A stretch of DNA of 64,000 bases from Sweltsa coloradensis (lineage: Eukaryota > Arthropoda > Insecta > Plecoptera > Chloroperlidae): positions 1-64,000 of the forward strand of contig JAMZAV010003176.1 in the NCBI GenBank assembly GCA_024449915.1, given 5' to 3'. The notes below the pieces were generated by a model. That model did not search any database. It was not told the DNA's origin and was given only the letters and a program-made list of their open reading frames with translations. Positions 21,700 through 32,242 of the stretch are shown piece by piece; position 1 is the first letter of the stretch, and each line of letters opens with the position of its first letter. The translations under genes were made by a program, and so were the position numbers.

Positions 21700-22160
21700 T
21701 GAATAATGTAAGGAGACAGCATGTCGCCGTGAAAACCATAGCCACTTTTGAACGACAAGGGTTTGGTCGGCGAAAGCCTCAAACCCAAAGCAAGGTCGTC
21801 GGTATTATTAAAGCCATTGTCAAAGCTATGAGCATTCCAAAACAAAAAAAAACGCAGCACTTCAACTAAAATTACATTTCAACTCTGTATTATTCATTCT
21901 CATATTGATACAAGAGTTATTATCAATGTTTTAAGTATAATATCAGCTGTTTCGGCCGTCGATGGTAGTCGCCATATTGGTCAGCACCAACGGGGAAGCA
22001 GTAGATACTGCAAAAAAAACTCTATGTTTTAGAAAGCCGCCATTTTGGTCAGCACCAAAGGGAGAAGCAGCAAATACTGCGAAAAACTCGATCGGAGACG
22101 TTCAAAACGGCCACTTTCATTTGTCCCAGCCACAGATAGCGCATGCTGTCTCCTTACTTT
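21700..22160. repeat. Short inverted repeat pair
   Basis: GTAAGGAGACAGCATG (21705) is inverted at 22141-22157, and CCATAGCCACTTTTGAACG pairs with CGTTCAAAACGGCCACTTTC. Between them GCCGCCATTTTGGTCAGCACC occurs twice near 21970 and 22040. Confidence 0.7.
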
Positions 22161-22400
22161 ATTCATCCCTCCTTGGGCCAGCAAACCCAGATGATTGGGC
22201 AAATATTCCAGCAGCAGACCTTGCAGATCGTGTGGAGAAGATAGAGGAAGCCATGGCAGGATCCAATCTTGCCACCAGCTGACCCAGATGGAGATGCAGC
22301 AGTCTGTCGCAACCCGTCTCGAAACAGACAGATTCCTGAACGTTTTCGTTAAAAAAAAAAACTCTGGTATTCGCTAGGCCATCTACGTTTTCATATATTA
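22161..22400 (+). other. Open frame of uncertain origin
   Basis: A frame (21962-22282) ends DDWANIPAADLADRVEKIEE then AMAGSNLATS. It looks protein-like, perhaps a retroelement gag end, but I cannot name it. Confidence 0.25.
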
Positions 22401-22483
22401 TTAGACGAGTGAGCGCAGGGGAACGTAGTCTACAACGCTACTCGATCGGGCCTGGTCCCTGATTAATTCTGTTAAATGTTAAA

Positions 22484-22486
<3 letters not shown>

Positions 22487-22516
<30 letters not shown>

Positions 22517-22545
22517 GCTGTCTGTCTGTCTGTCTGTCTGTCTGT
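22487..22545 (+). repeat. TCTG microsatellite
   Basis: About 14 TCTG units with one break, at the start of an R4 repeat copy. Confidence 0.95.
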
Positions 22546-22559
22546 CCAGGCTCATACGG

Positions 22560-22900
22560 CCGAACGGCCAAATAAACCGAAGCTGAAATTTTAAACGACA
22601 TCAGTGACCAGGGAACTGAGAACTGCTAACAAAATGAGCACTAAACTGTTACGATTTAAACCTGCAAGAAATAAAAAACTGAAAAAATTCGTTGAAATGT
22701 ATGGGAATTATTTTAACGACAATGGTTTTCATTTTGAAATAATATATTTGTTTTTTATTACCTGGCTGTGAAATGCCGTGTCCAAGGTTAATCGAATGTT
22801 GGACGTCAAGGTACCCCAAATTCCGCTCGTAGATTGATAAACCTTGCAATATTTTCACCCTATTTCCTACTGGCCATGTTTTCCGTAGTATTGACACAGA
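22560..22900 (+). repeat. R4 dispersed repeat
   Basis: Inverse copy of 21020-21340; contains CTGAGAACTGCTAACAAAAT, CTGGCTGTGAAATGCCGTG and CCTTGCAATATTTTCACCC. Confidence 0.75.
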
Positions 22901-22987
22901 TGATGGACTACACTGCGTTAATGCATTTCAAAACATGTTAAATAATTTAAAAAATACAATCGAAATTACAAAAATCTTTCCCGACCA

Positions 22988-23040
22988 TTAAACCCACGGG
23001 CTCCCACATTTCGGCTATAAGTGCGCTTTAGCCAACTCGA
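22988..23040 (-). repeat. tRNA-like block joined to HINE-B
   Basis: Minus strand has TAGTCGAGTTGGCTAAAGCG and CTTATAGCCGAAATGTGGGA, near-identical to 19225-19275. It joins the HINE-B end CTAGGGAAACGCC at 23041. Confidence 0.65.
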
Positions 23041-23235
23041 CTAGGGAAACGCCAAAGTCGTTGTTAGACAGTGAGCGAGTCATGTGTTGAGTACACGGCA
23101 ACATTTGCATTTTAAATTTGATAATTATATCGGATAAAATAATAGGGTTTTAAGTTGAGTTGGTATAAGGGACGTCAACTGTAAGGTACTAATGCACCAC
23201 TTTAGTCTATGATAGGCTAGGGAGACCTTAGGTAG
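23041..23235. mobile_element. HINE-B copy
   Basis: Left end CTAGGGAAACGCCAAAGTCG; core GTCAACTGTAAGG and CTATGATAGGCTAGGG; right end lost into R4 sequence. Confidence 0.7.
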
Positions 23236-23843
23236 GTAAATAATAAAATTTATAATGGGCTTAAATGGGGTAGGTTCTATTTTAACAACAATGTTTTTTC
23301 GGGAAGAATTATAATTTTGGAAAAGTCAAGAGGTGCGCGGCACTGGCCAAGATGCATCTAAACTTGCACGCTCAAGATTACCCAAAACTCCGCACGGAGA
23401 GTGAGGAAACCTGCAATCTTAGCTCGTTTCGTACTGGCTATGTTTCTTATACTATTCTGCAATGTTAAAACACTACAGAAATTATTTATTTATTTGTAAT
23501 TAATATTATTAACCTAGATGGTTGGCATGCGAAATAAAGTACGATGTACATGAATAATCCCATACAATTTTTATGTCTTTTGTAATTTTTCATACTATAC
23601 AAATTTGCGTTTAGCGACAGAAGATACGATTGGTTTGTGCATGGACTTAAAATAGTTACTTCCATGGTTTGTAGAAACTCCATTGAGATTCGTGGATCTT
23701 GATCACTGCCTTGGTACAAACAATTAAAGATCAAACAGGAATAATTAAAACATAGTATGGGCCGTGTTTAATTTGTTATTTTTGCAAACAAAAACACATT
23801 CTACGCCGCCATTAATTGGCGTGCTTTCTGTTTGTTTATAAAA
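23236..23843. other. R4 fragment and unremarkable AT-rich sequence
   Basis: 23236-23480 shares GACCAAG-like, TTGCACGCTCAAG and TACTGGCTATGTTT with R4. 23481-23843 has no recognised feature. Confidence 0.45.
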
Positions 23844-24104
23844 CTAGGGAAACGCCAAAGTCTTTGTTAGACGAGTGAGTGAGCCATGTGTTGAGTACCC
23901 GGTAACATTCCTTTTCTTCCCCCTACCTATGGCCTCCCTAGCCTATCATAGGCTACAGTGGAGCATTATGGCCTAAGCTATGACCTAAACTTAAATACCC
24001 TATTATTTATACGAATATTATAATCAAACTTAAATGCAAATGTTCCGGCGCACTCAACACATGGCTCACTCACTCGTCTAACAACGACTTTGGCGTTTCC
24101 CTAG
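23844..24104. mobile_element. HINE-B copy, complete palindromic form
   Basis: Ends are CTAGGGAAACGCCAAAGTC and GACTTTGGCGTTTCCCTAG, with TTAGACGAGTGAGTGAGCC repeated inverted inside each end. The core carries TAGCCTATCATAGGCTA. At 261 bp it is the best preserved member here. Confidence 0.88.
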
Positions 24105-24480
24105 TAACTTGTAATCGTAAAGGGGTATTTAACCGCTAAACTCAAAAAATATGTTTCATTCAGGCTAACTAGTAATGAATTTAGCAATTAACAGAAAAAT
24201 TATTGGGGCCCCCATGACCTCCCAAAAAATTGTCAAACATGACATTATTCGAGCTAGGTCCCATCGGCAAAAATCTCCCATAAGAAATAACATGGGGACG
24301 ATCTTTATGCCCCGTGACCTTGGAGGATTTTGATCCAAAAAAATATTGGCCATTATTGACGTACTCTACAGCCTTTTCTGTAAATTCTCTATATTTTGTT
24401 TTGTAATTTAAGCAAGTAGTTCGGTCAAAATATGCTGATTACCAAGATGGGGTGTGATTTTGGAATGCATATTTTGCGTC
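24105..24480. other. AT-rich sequence
   Basis: No feature seen. A 62-codon minus-strand frame at 24165-24353 has no recognisable similarity. Confidence 0.4.
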
Positions 24481-24640
24481 TCGATTTGGTTGATCGGGAA
24501 ACACTCCCGTGGGTGTAATTGTTTTTATTTACTACAATTTAGAAAATTAAATTAAATTAAATAAATTAAGTTGGGGCGGACTTTTTTAATTTCTAAATTG
24601 TAGTAAATAAAAATAATAAATATATATATATATATATATT
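24481..24640. repeat. Divergent pair of SINE tails
   Basis: 24481-24545 (-) carries the tail CACCCACGGGAGTGTTTCCC on the minus strand. 24571-24615 (+) has TTGGGGCGGACTTTTTTAA, the 3' end of the tRNA-like head at 31035, followed by AATTTCTAAATTGTAG. The two ATTTCTAAATTGTAGTAAAT-type segments are inverted about an AT-rich centre. Confidence 0.75.
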
Positions 24641-25485
24641 TGCGTGTTTGAGGGTATATTGGGTCACAGTTTCAAGACACGACACGATGTTATAAAGAGG
24701 CATTTTATATTGATCTATGCTCTAGTATCTATGTGGACCAAAAAAAGAAGCAGGTTAAAGCCGATTTAAGAAATTTCCCAGAAACACCAATTTTTCGCAA
24801 ATTTCTGGATCAAAAAAATTAAAAAATTCGTGTTAAATCACAGTTACAAGATATCATTTTTTAAACTGTCATTTTAGTGTAGTATTGTGCTATAGATCAC
24901 GTGGTAAAAAATATTTTTTTGGCTTTTTAGCCCCTTTAAAGAACAATTATTCAGTTCACAACTATAACCTTATTATAGTACAAGCCAACTCTCCTTTTTG
25001 TGTTTAAGATTTATGCTTCTTTGTACGTGTATAGGCTGCAGAGGGCAGTGTTGTTGCCCTATATCGGCCTTACCGCCCCTTGGGCGGGAAAATATCAATA
25101 AAATACAATGCAATACTCTACTTGGTGTCTAAAAATGTAAGTTTAGTATTAGGTTTGATGTCCAAGATTTTACTTTAACGTTAGAGATTTTGCTTCACAA
25201 TTTCCGCATATTATTTTAATCTTGTAAGATAGTATTTAATTACTATTATTAATCTGAATTTTTCTTTTTAACATCAAGGTCTTCTTCAAAGCAGGGACTC
25301 AGGGAGGAATGTCATATCGCTATTCAAAAACTCCCACCCTTTTGCATTTGGCATCCACCGCCTACTGGTGTAACTGAAACGGAAATGGGACAATAAAGAA
25401 GATGGAGTAGAACTGGAAACTCGTTGAGTACAATGCTTTCTCACCTTTAAATTCCTAGTCCGCTCCCGATCTTCACATCATGACA
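24641..25485. other. AT repeat and intron sequence left of the zinc-site array
   Basis: 24618-24640 is an AT microsatellite. The rest is AT-rich with no recognised repeat. 25260-25440 is more GC-rich but no ADAMTS motif is readable. Confidence 0.45.
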
Positions 25486-28051
25486 GTGGCCTATTTCGTG
25501 CGCCAGGACGTAGACTGAAGAGAATCCCGCAGAAGGATATTACGTAGATATAAGCTGGGACTACTTACTTGTGGCCTATTTCGTGCGCCAGGACGTAGAC
25601 TGAAGAGAATGCCGCAGAAGGATATTACGTAGATATAAGCTGGGACTACTTACTTGTGGCCTATTTCATGCGCCAGGACGTAGACTGAAGAGAATCCCGC
25701 AGAAGGATATTACGTAGATATAAGCTGGGACTACTTACTTGTGGCCTATTTCATGCGCCAGGACGTAGACTGAAGAGAATCCCGCAGAAGGATACGTAGA
25801 TATAAGCTGGGACTACTTACTTGTGGCCTATTCGTGCGCCAGGACGTAGACTGAAGAGAATCCCGCAGAAGGATATTACGTAGATATAAGCTGGGACTAC
25901 TTACTTGTGGCCTATTTCATGCGCCAGGACGTAGACTGAAGAGAATCCCGCAGAAGGATATTACGTAGATATAAGCTGGGACAACTACTTGTGGCCTATT
26001 TCATGCGCCAGGACGTAGACTGAAGAGAATCCCGCAGAAGGATATTACGTAGATATAAGCTGGGACTACTTACTTGAGGCCTATTTCATGCGCCAGGACG
26101 TAGACTGAAGAGAATCCCGCAGATGGATATTACGTAGATATAAGCTGGGACTACTTACTTGTGGCCTATTTCATGCGCCAGGACGTAGACTGAAGAGAAT
26201 CCCGCAGATGGATATTACGTAGATATAAGCTGGGACTACTTACTGTGGCCTATTTCATGCGCCAGGGACGTAGACTGAAGAGAATCCCGCAGATGGATAC
26301 GTAGATATAAGCTAGAACTACTTACTTGTGGCCTATTTCATGCGCCAGGACGTAGAATGAAGAGAATCCCGCAGAAGGATATTACGTAGATATAAGCTGG
26401 GACTACTTACTTGTGGCCTATTTCATGCGCCAGGACGTAGACTGAAGAGAATCCCGCAGAAGGATACGTAGATATAAGCTGGGACTACTTACTTGTGGCC
26501 TATTTCGTGCGCCAGGACGTAGACTGAAGAGAATCCCGCAGATGGATATTACGTAGATATAAGCTGGGACTACTAACTTGTGGCCTATTTCATGCGCCAG
26601 GACGTAGACTGAAGAGAATCCCGCAGAAGGATACGTAGAGATAAGCTGGGACTACTTACTTGTGGCCTATTTCGTGCGCCAGGACGTAGACTGAAGAGAA
26701 TCCTGCAGATGGATATTACGTAGATATAAGCTGGGACTACTTACTTGTGGCCTATTTCATGCGCCAGGACGTAGACTGAAGAGAATCCCGCAGAAGGATA
26801 TTACGTAGATATAAGCTGGGACTACTTACTTGTGGCCTATTTCATGCGCCAGGACGTAGACTGAAGAGAATCCCGCAGAAGGATACGTAGATATAAGCTG
26901 GGACTACTTACTTGTGGCCTATTTCATGCGCCAGGACGTAGACTGAAGAGAATCCCGCAGAAGGATACGTAGATATAAGCTGGGACTACTTACTTGTGGC
27001 CTATTTCATGCGCCAGGACGTAGACTGAAGAGAATCCCGCAGATGGATACGTAGATATAAGCTGGGACTACTTACTTGTGGCCTATTTCATGCGCCAGGA
27101 CGTAGACTGAAGAGAATCCCGCAGAAGGATACGTAGATATAAGCTGGGACTACTTACTTGTGACCTATTTCATGCGCCAGGACGTAGACTGAAGAGATCC
27201 CGCAGAGGATACGTAGATATAAGCTAGAACTACTTACTTGTGGCCTATTTCATGCGCCAGGACGTAGACTGAAGAGAATCCCGCAGAAGGATATTACGTA
27301 GATATAAGCTGGGACTACTTACTTGTGGCCTATTTCGTGCGCCAGGACGTAGACTGAAGAGAATCCCGCAGATGGATATTACGTAGATATAAGCTGGGAC
27401 TACTTACTTGTGGCCTATTTCATGCGCCAGGACGTAGACTGAAGAGAATCCCGCAGAAGGATATTACGTAGATATAAGCTGGGACTACTTACTTGTGGCC
27501 TATTTCATGCGCCAGGACGTAGACTGAAGAGAATCCCGCAGAAGGATATTACGTAGATATAAGCTGGGACTACTTACTTGTGGCCTATTTCATGCGCCAG
27601 GACGTAGACTGAAGAGAATCCCGCAGAAGGATATTACGTAGATATAAGCTGGGACTACTTACTTGTGGCCTATTTCATGCGCCAGGACGTAGACTGAAGA
27701 GAATCCGCAGAAGGATATTACGTAGATATAAGCTGGGACTACTTACTTGTGGCCTATTTCATGCGCCAGGACGTAGACTGAAGAGAATCCCGCAGATGGA
27801 TATTACGTAGATATAAGCTGGGACTACTTACTTGTGGCCTATTTCATGCGCCAGGACGTAGACTGAAGAGAATCCCGCAGAAGGATACGTAGATATAAGC
27901 TGGGACTACTTACTTGTGGCCTATTTCATGCGCCAGGACGTAGACTGAAGAGAATCCCGCAGAAGGATATTACGTAGAGATAACTGGGACTACTTACTTG
28001 TGCCTATTTCTGCGCCAGACGTAGACTGAAGTAAATCCTGCAGATGGATAC
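25486..28051 (-). repeat. Minisatellite of about 30 units made of the zinc-site exon end plus splice donor
   Basis: Units are 85 bp, or 82 bp when three bases near GATATTACG are absent. On the minus strand each unit encodes YPSAGFSSVYVLAHEIGH followed by donor-like AA/GTAAGTAG and about 30 bp of intron (CCCAGCTTATATCTACG). Units are over 95 percent alike by eye, with recurring variants (TTTCATG or TTTCGTG; GAAGG or GATGG; TTA present or absent) that mark subfamilies. The array touches exon F at its right end. At the left end the last unit runs from GGCCAC into TGTCATGATGTGAAG without the donor. It is not a CRISPR: there are no spacers. Confidence 0.92.
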
Positions 28052-28127
28052 GGTTTACCAAGGCGTTTGTCGTCTCCAAGCTTCTATGACACCATACTTT
28101 CATGCAGACGCCTCAACAGTTGCAATC
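27998..28127 (-). CDS. ADAMTS exon F: HEIGH zinc-binding exon, with small deletions
   Basis: Allowing for lost single bases, the minus strand reads LATV-GGVCM, CVI, then GKPYPSAGFTSVYV and L-HEIGH. This is the segment between GVTMG and LGMHHD in the family and supplies the first two zinc histidines and the catalytic glutamate. The donor CACAA/GTAAGTA is intact at 27998; the expected acceptor AG before 28127 reads ACG. About eight or nine bases seem missing compared with an open frame, each a one-base gap, for example in GGCGCATG and AGGCCAC. Cleaner versions of the 3' half, reading YPSAGFSSVYVLAHEIGH, occur in the adjoining array. Confidence 0.75.
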
Positions 28128-28465
28128 CGTAGGATAAATTCGTATTATATAACTGTGTCGGTCTCAAATTCTAATAATCTAAAAATGCACACTCATTAAA
28201 CACTAAATGTTATAAAACATAGTGGTTGAACTCAATGCACCCACCCACTGCTGATCTTGCGGCAAGTTTCAGTGCCACCCCGGACGCTAGTTTCTTTAAT
28301 ATTTAGTAGGAAAACGCCAAAGTCTAAACGAGTAGCGAGCCATGTGTTAAGTACCCCCCCATCCCCATATACCTGACCAGCATAGATTATTTCACTCCCT
28401 AGTTGTCATAGGCTAAGTGGCGCATTATGCCTTACATCTTGACGCGCCCTAATTAATACAGGGCC
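28128..28465. other. Intron upstream of exon F with HINE-B fragment
   Basis: 28308-28445 has GGAAAACGCCAAAGTC, AGCGAGCCATGTGTTAAGTAC and TAGTTGTCATAGGCTAAGTG, a worn HINE-B. Confidence 0.6.
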
Positions 28466-29303
28466 GATGCGATATGACTCACACATTTAAAAAATTAAGC
28501 AGGGAGCGGTTGGGATTTGTTCAACATCCCCAACACAATCCCCAAAAAATCCGGCTGCGGGTTATCCGCCATTTTGAAATTATTTTTTTAGTTTGGTCAA
28601 AGAACGAAAAATTAGTGATATTGAGTGAAGTATTTGACCGAAATAGCTCAAATTTGTTTTAAATGTTTTGTAAAGAAACGATCAACGCGTTTGGTGCGCT
28701 CTTTTTTGATTATCTGGCGACCTACGACCCCTTATGCTAATTTTTATCTCTTTTTTGAAATTATCTGAATTGTTTTCGCATATTTATCAAAATAAATTAA
28801 AAACTTACGATCTGATGAAAGTTTGTTTCAAATAAAAGTTGTAGGGCATGATAAAACACTACCAACTCATATTTTAATCTGTCTCAGAATATAATAATTG
28901 TCGAACGCTACATGACAAGCAATACAAATTATTGTGCTGTGAACAGCGTCAGACCCAGACGTTTAATCGATGCGGCACTGGCGCAGTCCCTGGCCATAAG
29001 ACCAGTAGGAATTTCGACCTCTATAGATTTTATCTTCCGATACTGTTCCGATACCGATACCTTAAGGATATATTTTTTTTTTAAACATCCCGAGCCTAAG
29101 TTATTTTACGACGCCATCTTGTTTGGGCATAAGCGTATAGTACACGGACACGCACTTAGTTTTCATATATTTTCAATAATTTTGACTGCATGTGTAATAA
29201 ATCTGTCGTAATTATTGGATTCTACAGAAAATTTTCTATTAAATGATACAAATTTGGTCATCCTGGGAACGTTGTGAGATTATTAATAGGGAGACACATA
29301 ATT
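28466..29303. other. Intron sequence without recognised features
   Basis: Frames at 28474-28662 and 28912-29211 show no family resemblance. AT-rich, no repeats of the named families. Confidence 0.4.
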
Positions 29304-30037
29304 GGATGAGCGAAGCGAAGATTCCATTTCAATACACTGAAGAAAAAAATCCGGATTGTTTTTTTTTTCTTTTTTTCCCTGTATTTTTGTGTTTGTCAAC
29401 ACGATTCCGGCAAAACCGATACTCCAATTGCGATGAAATTTTCTGGAGACCTTCGAAATCTTTGAACTGGCACGTTTTTGAGCGCAATCGAAAAATAATT
29501 TCTCACGAAAATCGCAATTTTACGATTTTTTTCGATTTTCAAAACCTTTCTTCGACTTATAACACCTAAAGTCTTTATCCGATTGTAATGATTTTTTCAC
29601 AGAACCTTAATTTTATGAATTAATATATTTAGTAAAATTTGAGCGCAATCTAAAAATTATATCTCATGAAAATCGCAATTTTATGATTTTTTTTAATTTA
29701 AAAAACATTTCTTTGGCTTATAACACCTACATGTTTATTCGATTGTAATGATTTTTTCACAGAACCTTAATTTTATGAATTAATATATTCGTGTGAAATT
29801 TAAGCGCAATCGATTTTTTTTAATATAAAAAATAAAAATCGCACTTTTACGATTTTTTTCATTTTTTAAAATTACGATTGTTTAACGATTGTTTTCGTTT
29901 TTTTTAAATTAAATCGTCGACTTCGTTATGATTTTTTTCACAAAACAACAGAAAATCTGCATAACACATGGCAACTCAATGCACCAATTACGCTCATCCA
30001 ACAACGCGCCTGAAAAAGCGTTTGCGAAGCTTCCTAG
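29304..30037 (+). mobile_element. HINE-A copy (Helentron-like)
   Basis: Starts T/GGATGAGCGAAGCGAAG and ends with CGCTCATCCAACAACGCGCC, the stem partner GCGTT, and CTTCCTAG/T. Body has the family order: poly-T, CACGATTCCGGC, CTCCAATTGCGATGAAATTT, and two AACACCTA-TTTAT-CGATTGTAATG blocks. Confidence 0.85.
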
Positions 30038-30784
30038 TATTATTATTAGTCTTGCACATAGGTGCACTATTTACGGCAAATTGTGTGTTTCATGTTAGAC
30101 ATAAAATTTGGCACGCAATATAAGAAAATGTAATTGGAAAATGATTTGACTAAAGGGCAATCTCAGTATTGTCCCACGAGACCAATTGCGGCCATTTTAC
30201 AAGATTGCCACCAAACTTATTATTTGAAATTTTATGACAGAATGTTGAAGTTTGGTGCACACATAGAACATGCCGTTGTAAAATTACTTTTGAATAGGGC
30301 CATGTCAAACTAACACAATGAAACCAATGGCGCCCATTTTAGAAGATGAAGATTTTAATTTTGTAAGTCAATGAAGTGTAAATATGTTGAAAATTGGGCT
30401 TTTATCATTTGTTTTAGTGATGAAATTGACGACAGTGTCATGTTCATAACAAAATATTTGTTTTATTTATTTAATATTTATTTATTTAACGTCTATCCTT
30501 TTCAGTTAAAAAAACTGATTTACAAAAGCGATATTGTTCTTGAACATTTCCGTCAAACCTTTATAGTCTCCTGGTATAAAATTACAACATACAAAATTAA
30601 TAATAGTTTTTGTGGGATGCCCGCTGTTGGGTATACACATCAGATTTCCGATGTGACCCTCTTCAGGTGACTATAACTAGGTATATTGCGGATAGGACAA
30701 TTGTGATGGGATGTCCGAGGGCTATTTAAGAGGACTCAATCCCTTGCATACGCATTAACGACTTAGGAAAACCTCGGAAAAACC
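30038..30784. other. Intron sequence
   Basis: 30620-30720 contains GGGATGTCCGAGGGCTATTT, similar to 57000-57040. No gene seen. Confidence 0.4.
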
Positions 30785-30880
30785 GTCAGTCAGGATTGCC
30801 GGTCTCGACAAGATTCGAACCCGTGACCACACGAATCAAAGTCGAGCGCTTAGCGCTCGAGCCAACACTGTCGGTAGCAT
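30785..30880 (-). repeat. tRNA-like sequence, probable SINE head
   Basis: The minus strand reads GTTGGCTCGAGCGCTAAGCG, CTCGACTTTGATTCG and a B box GGGTTCGAATC. Resembles class II tRNAs but the acceptor stem does not close. Confidence 0.6.
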
Positions 30881-31034
30881 ATAAAGGCCCAGGCGGGATC
30901 TATGAAGAATTCATTTATTTATTTATTCAACTAGACACAAATACAGCCATAGGCCATTTTACATTGTGCATTGTAAACATAATAACATTACTAACTAACT
31001 TTTATTTACTACAAATCAGAAATTAAAAAAGTCC

Positions 31035-31106
31035 GCCCCAACCGGGAATCGAACCACGGATCTCCCACATTCCAGGTGGACGTCTTAACCACTAGACCAT
31101 CAGGAC
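31035..31106 (-). tRNA. tRNA-like gene or SINE head, anticodon loop CTGGAAT
   Basis: A 72-base cloverleaf can be drawn: acceptor GTCCTGA with TTGGGGC (wobble allowed), D-stem GTCT/AGAC, anticodon stem TCCAC/GTGGG with loop CTGGAAT (anticodon GGA), and T-arm CGTGG-TTCGATT-CCCGG with two mismatches. A GGACTTTTTT follows, like a polymerase III stop. GGA would be Ser, but the long variable arm of Ser tRNAs is absent. The 3' side continues into the shared SINE tail (TTTCTGATTTGTAGTAAAT), so a SINE head is more likely than a working tRNA. Confidence 0.5.
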
Positions 31107-31139
31107 GGGTACATTTTAATCTCTGAATTGTAGTTGCAT

Positions 31140-31262
31140 TATACATTATTATACATTATTACATTATTATATTATTATACATTATACATTATAAATTTCT
31201 GATTTGTAGTAAATAAAAACAATTACACCCACGGGAGTGTTTCCCGATCAACCAAATCGAGA
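31140..31262 (+). repeat. ATTATACATT repeats and SINE tail
   Basis: 31140-31193 is an irregular ATTATACATT repeat. 31196-31262 is the tail TTTCTGATTTGTAGTAAAT ... CCCACGGGAGTGTTTCCCGA, inverted relative to the tRNA-like block at 31035. Confidence 0.75.
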
Positions 31263-31394
31263 AATTACTAACTAACTTATACTAATTTAAACTAAAAATG
31301 ATAACAGAAGAAATACGAATAGAAATACATGAATGCATGAATAATGAATGATACGTAATAGTAAAAAAAAGAAAGAAAGAAAGAAAGAATAAAA

Positions 31395-31480
31395 AAATTA
31401 ATTAAAAATTAAAAATTAAAAATTAAAAATTAAAAATTAAAAATTAAAAATTAAAAATTAAAAATTAAATTGAAAAATTA
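31395..31480 (-). repeat. AATTTTT repeat, 3' tail of the non-LTR element
   Basis: About eleven AATTAAA units (AATTTTT on the minus strand) start just after the stop of the element's last frame. Short tandem tails are usual for some non-LTR families. Confidence 0.85.
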
Positions 31481-31507
31481 ACTAAGCCTGGCTAATAAGG
31501 GGTTTTA

Positions 31508-31724
31508 CGTTCGTTATGAACTCGCGGTGGTTCGCAAAAATGTCTAGGAAGGGTGTGGCAAGTGAATTGTAGGTGAAGGGTAGCCGGTAGAAGAGTTTGA
31601 TGATTTCCAGGCGAGGAATAGGTAAATGAAACAGTTGAGTCGATGTGGTTAGGCGGGATGGTACATGTAAGGAGAAAAAATTGATTAATGGAGGTCGAAG
31701 ATTACCATTAACGATTTTATAAAA
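31508..31724 (-). pseudogene. C-terminal end of the non-LTR ORF, beyond the HINE insertion
   Basis: Reads YKIVNGNLRPPLINFFSLHV, PSRLTTSTQLFHLPI, FYRLPFTYNSL and ends VKPLISQA. It continues the sense of SLTSRRSLADLKFL just above 32208, so removing the HINE joins both parts at LKF/YKIVNG. Confidence 0.85.
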
Positions 31725-32208
31725 CTAGGAAAACGCTTAAGTCCCGCCGCGTTGATGGATGAGCGTAATTTTTTTTAAACGAAAAAAGCGTAAAATTGCG
31801 ATTTTTTTAATAGATAATTTTTCGATAACGCTCAAATTTCACACGAATATATTCATTCATAAAATTAAAGTTCTGTGAAAAAATCATTACAATCGGATAA
31901 AGCATGTAGGGTTTTATTCGTCGAAGAATTTTTTTAAAAACGAAAAAAAAATCGTAAAATTGCATTTTCATGAGAATAATTTTTGATCGATTTTTCCCTC
32001 CGTGCAGTTCTTTGTTCAGAGATTTCATAGCCCTCCAAAAAAAATTTCATCGCAATTGGAGTATTGGTTTAGCCGGAATCGGTTCACGGGACACACAAAA
32101 ATAAAAAAAAAAAAAAAAGAAAAAAAAAAAAAAAACATTCCGGATTTTTTTGTCCAGTGTAGTGAAATGGAATCTTCGCTACCCCTCGCCCGCTCGCTAC
32201 GCTCATCC
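31725..32208 (-). mobile_element. HINE-A copy inserted in the non-LTR element
   Basis: Minus strand starts GGATGAGCGTAGCGAGC after TTTTT and ends GGACTTAAGCGTTTTCCTAG before TTTTAT. Flanking coding sequence shows the element added itself between T residues with little or no duplication. Confidence 0.9.
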
Positions 32209-32242
32209 AAAAACTTCAAATCGGCCAGAGAACGACGACTGG

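Noticed and set aside
22903..23400. Start of a host gene near the R4 repeats
   Set aside because: Apparent protein-like stretches fall within dispersed repeat R4 and are not conserved among its copies.
25486..28051. CRISPR-like or centromeric satellite reading of the 85-bp array
   Set aside because: There are no unique spacers, the genome is eukaryotic, and the unit is derived from an ADAMTS exon end, so neither label is needed.
31035..31106. Functional tRNA-Ser(GGA)
   Set aside because: The long variable arm is absent, the T-stem has two mismatches and the flank is a SINE tail, so only a tRNA-like call is kept, at modest confidence.
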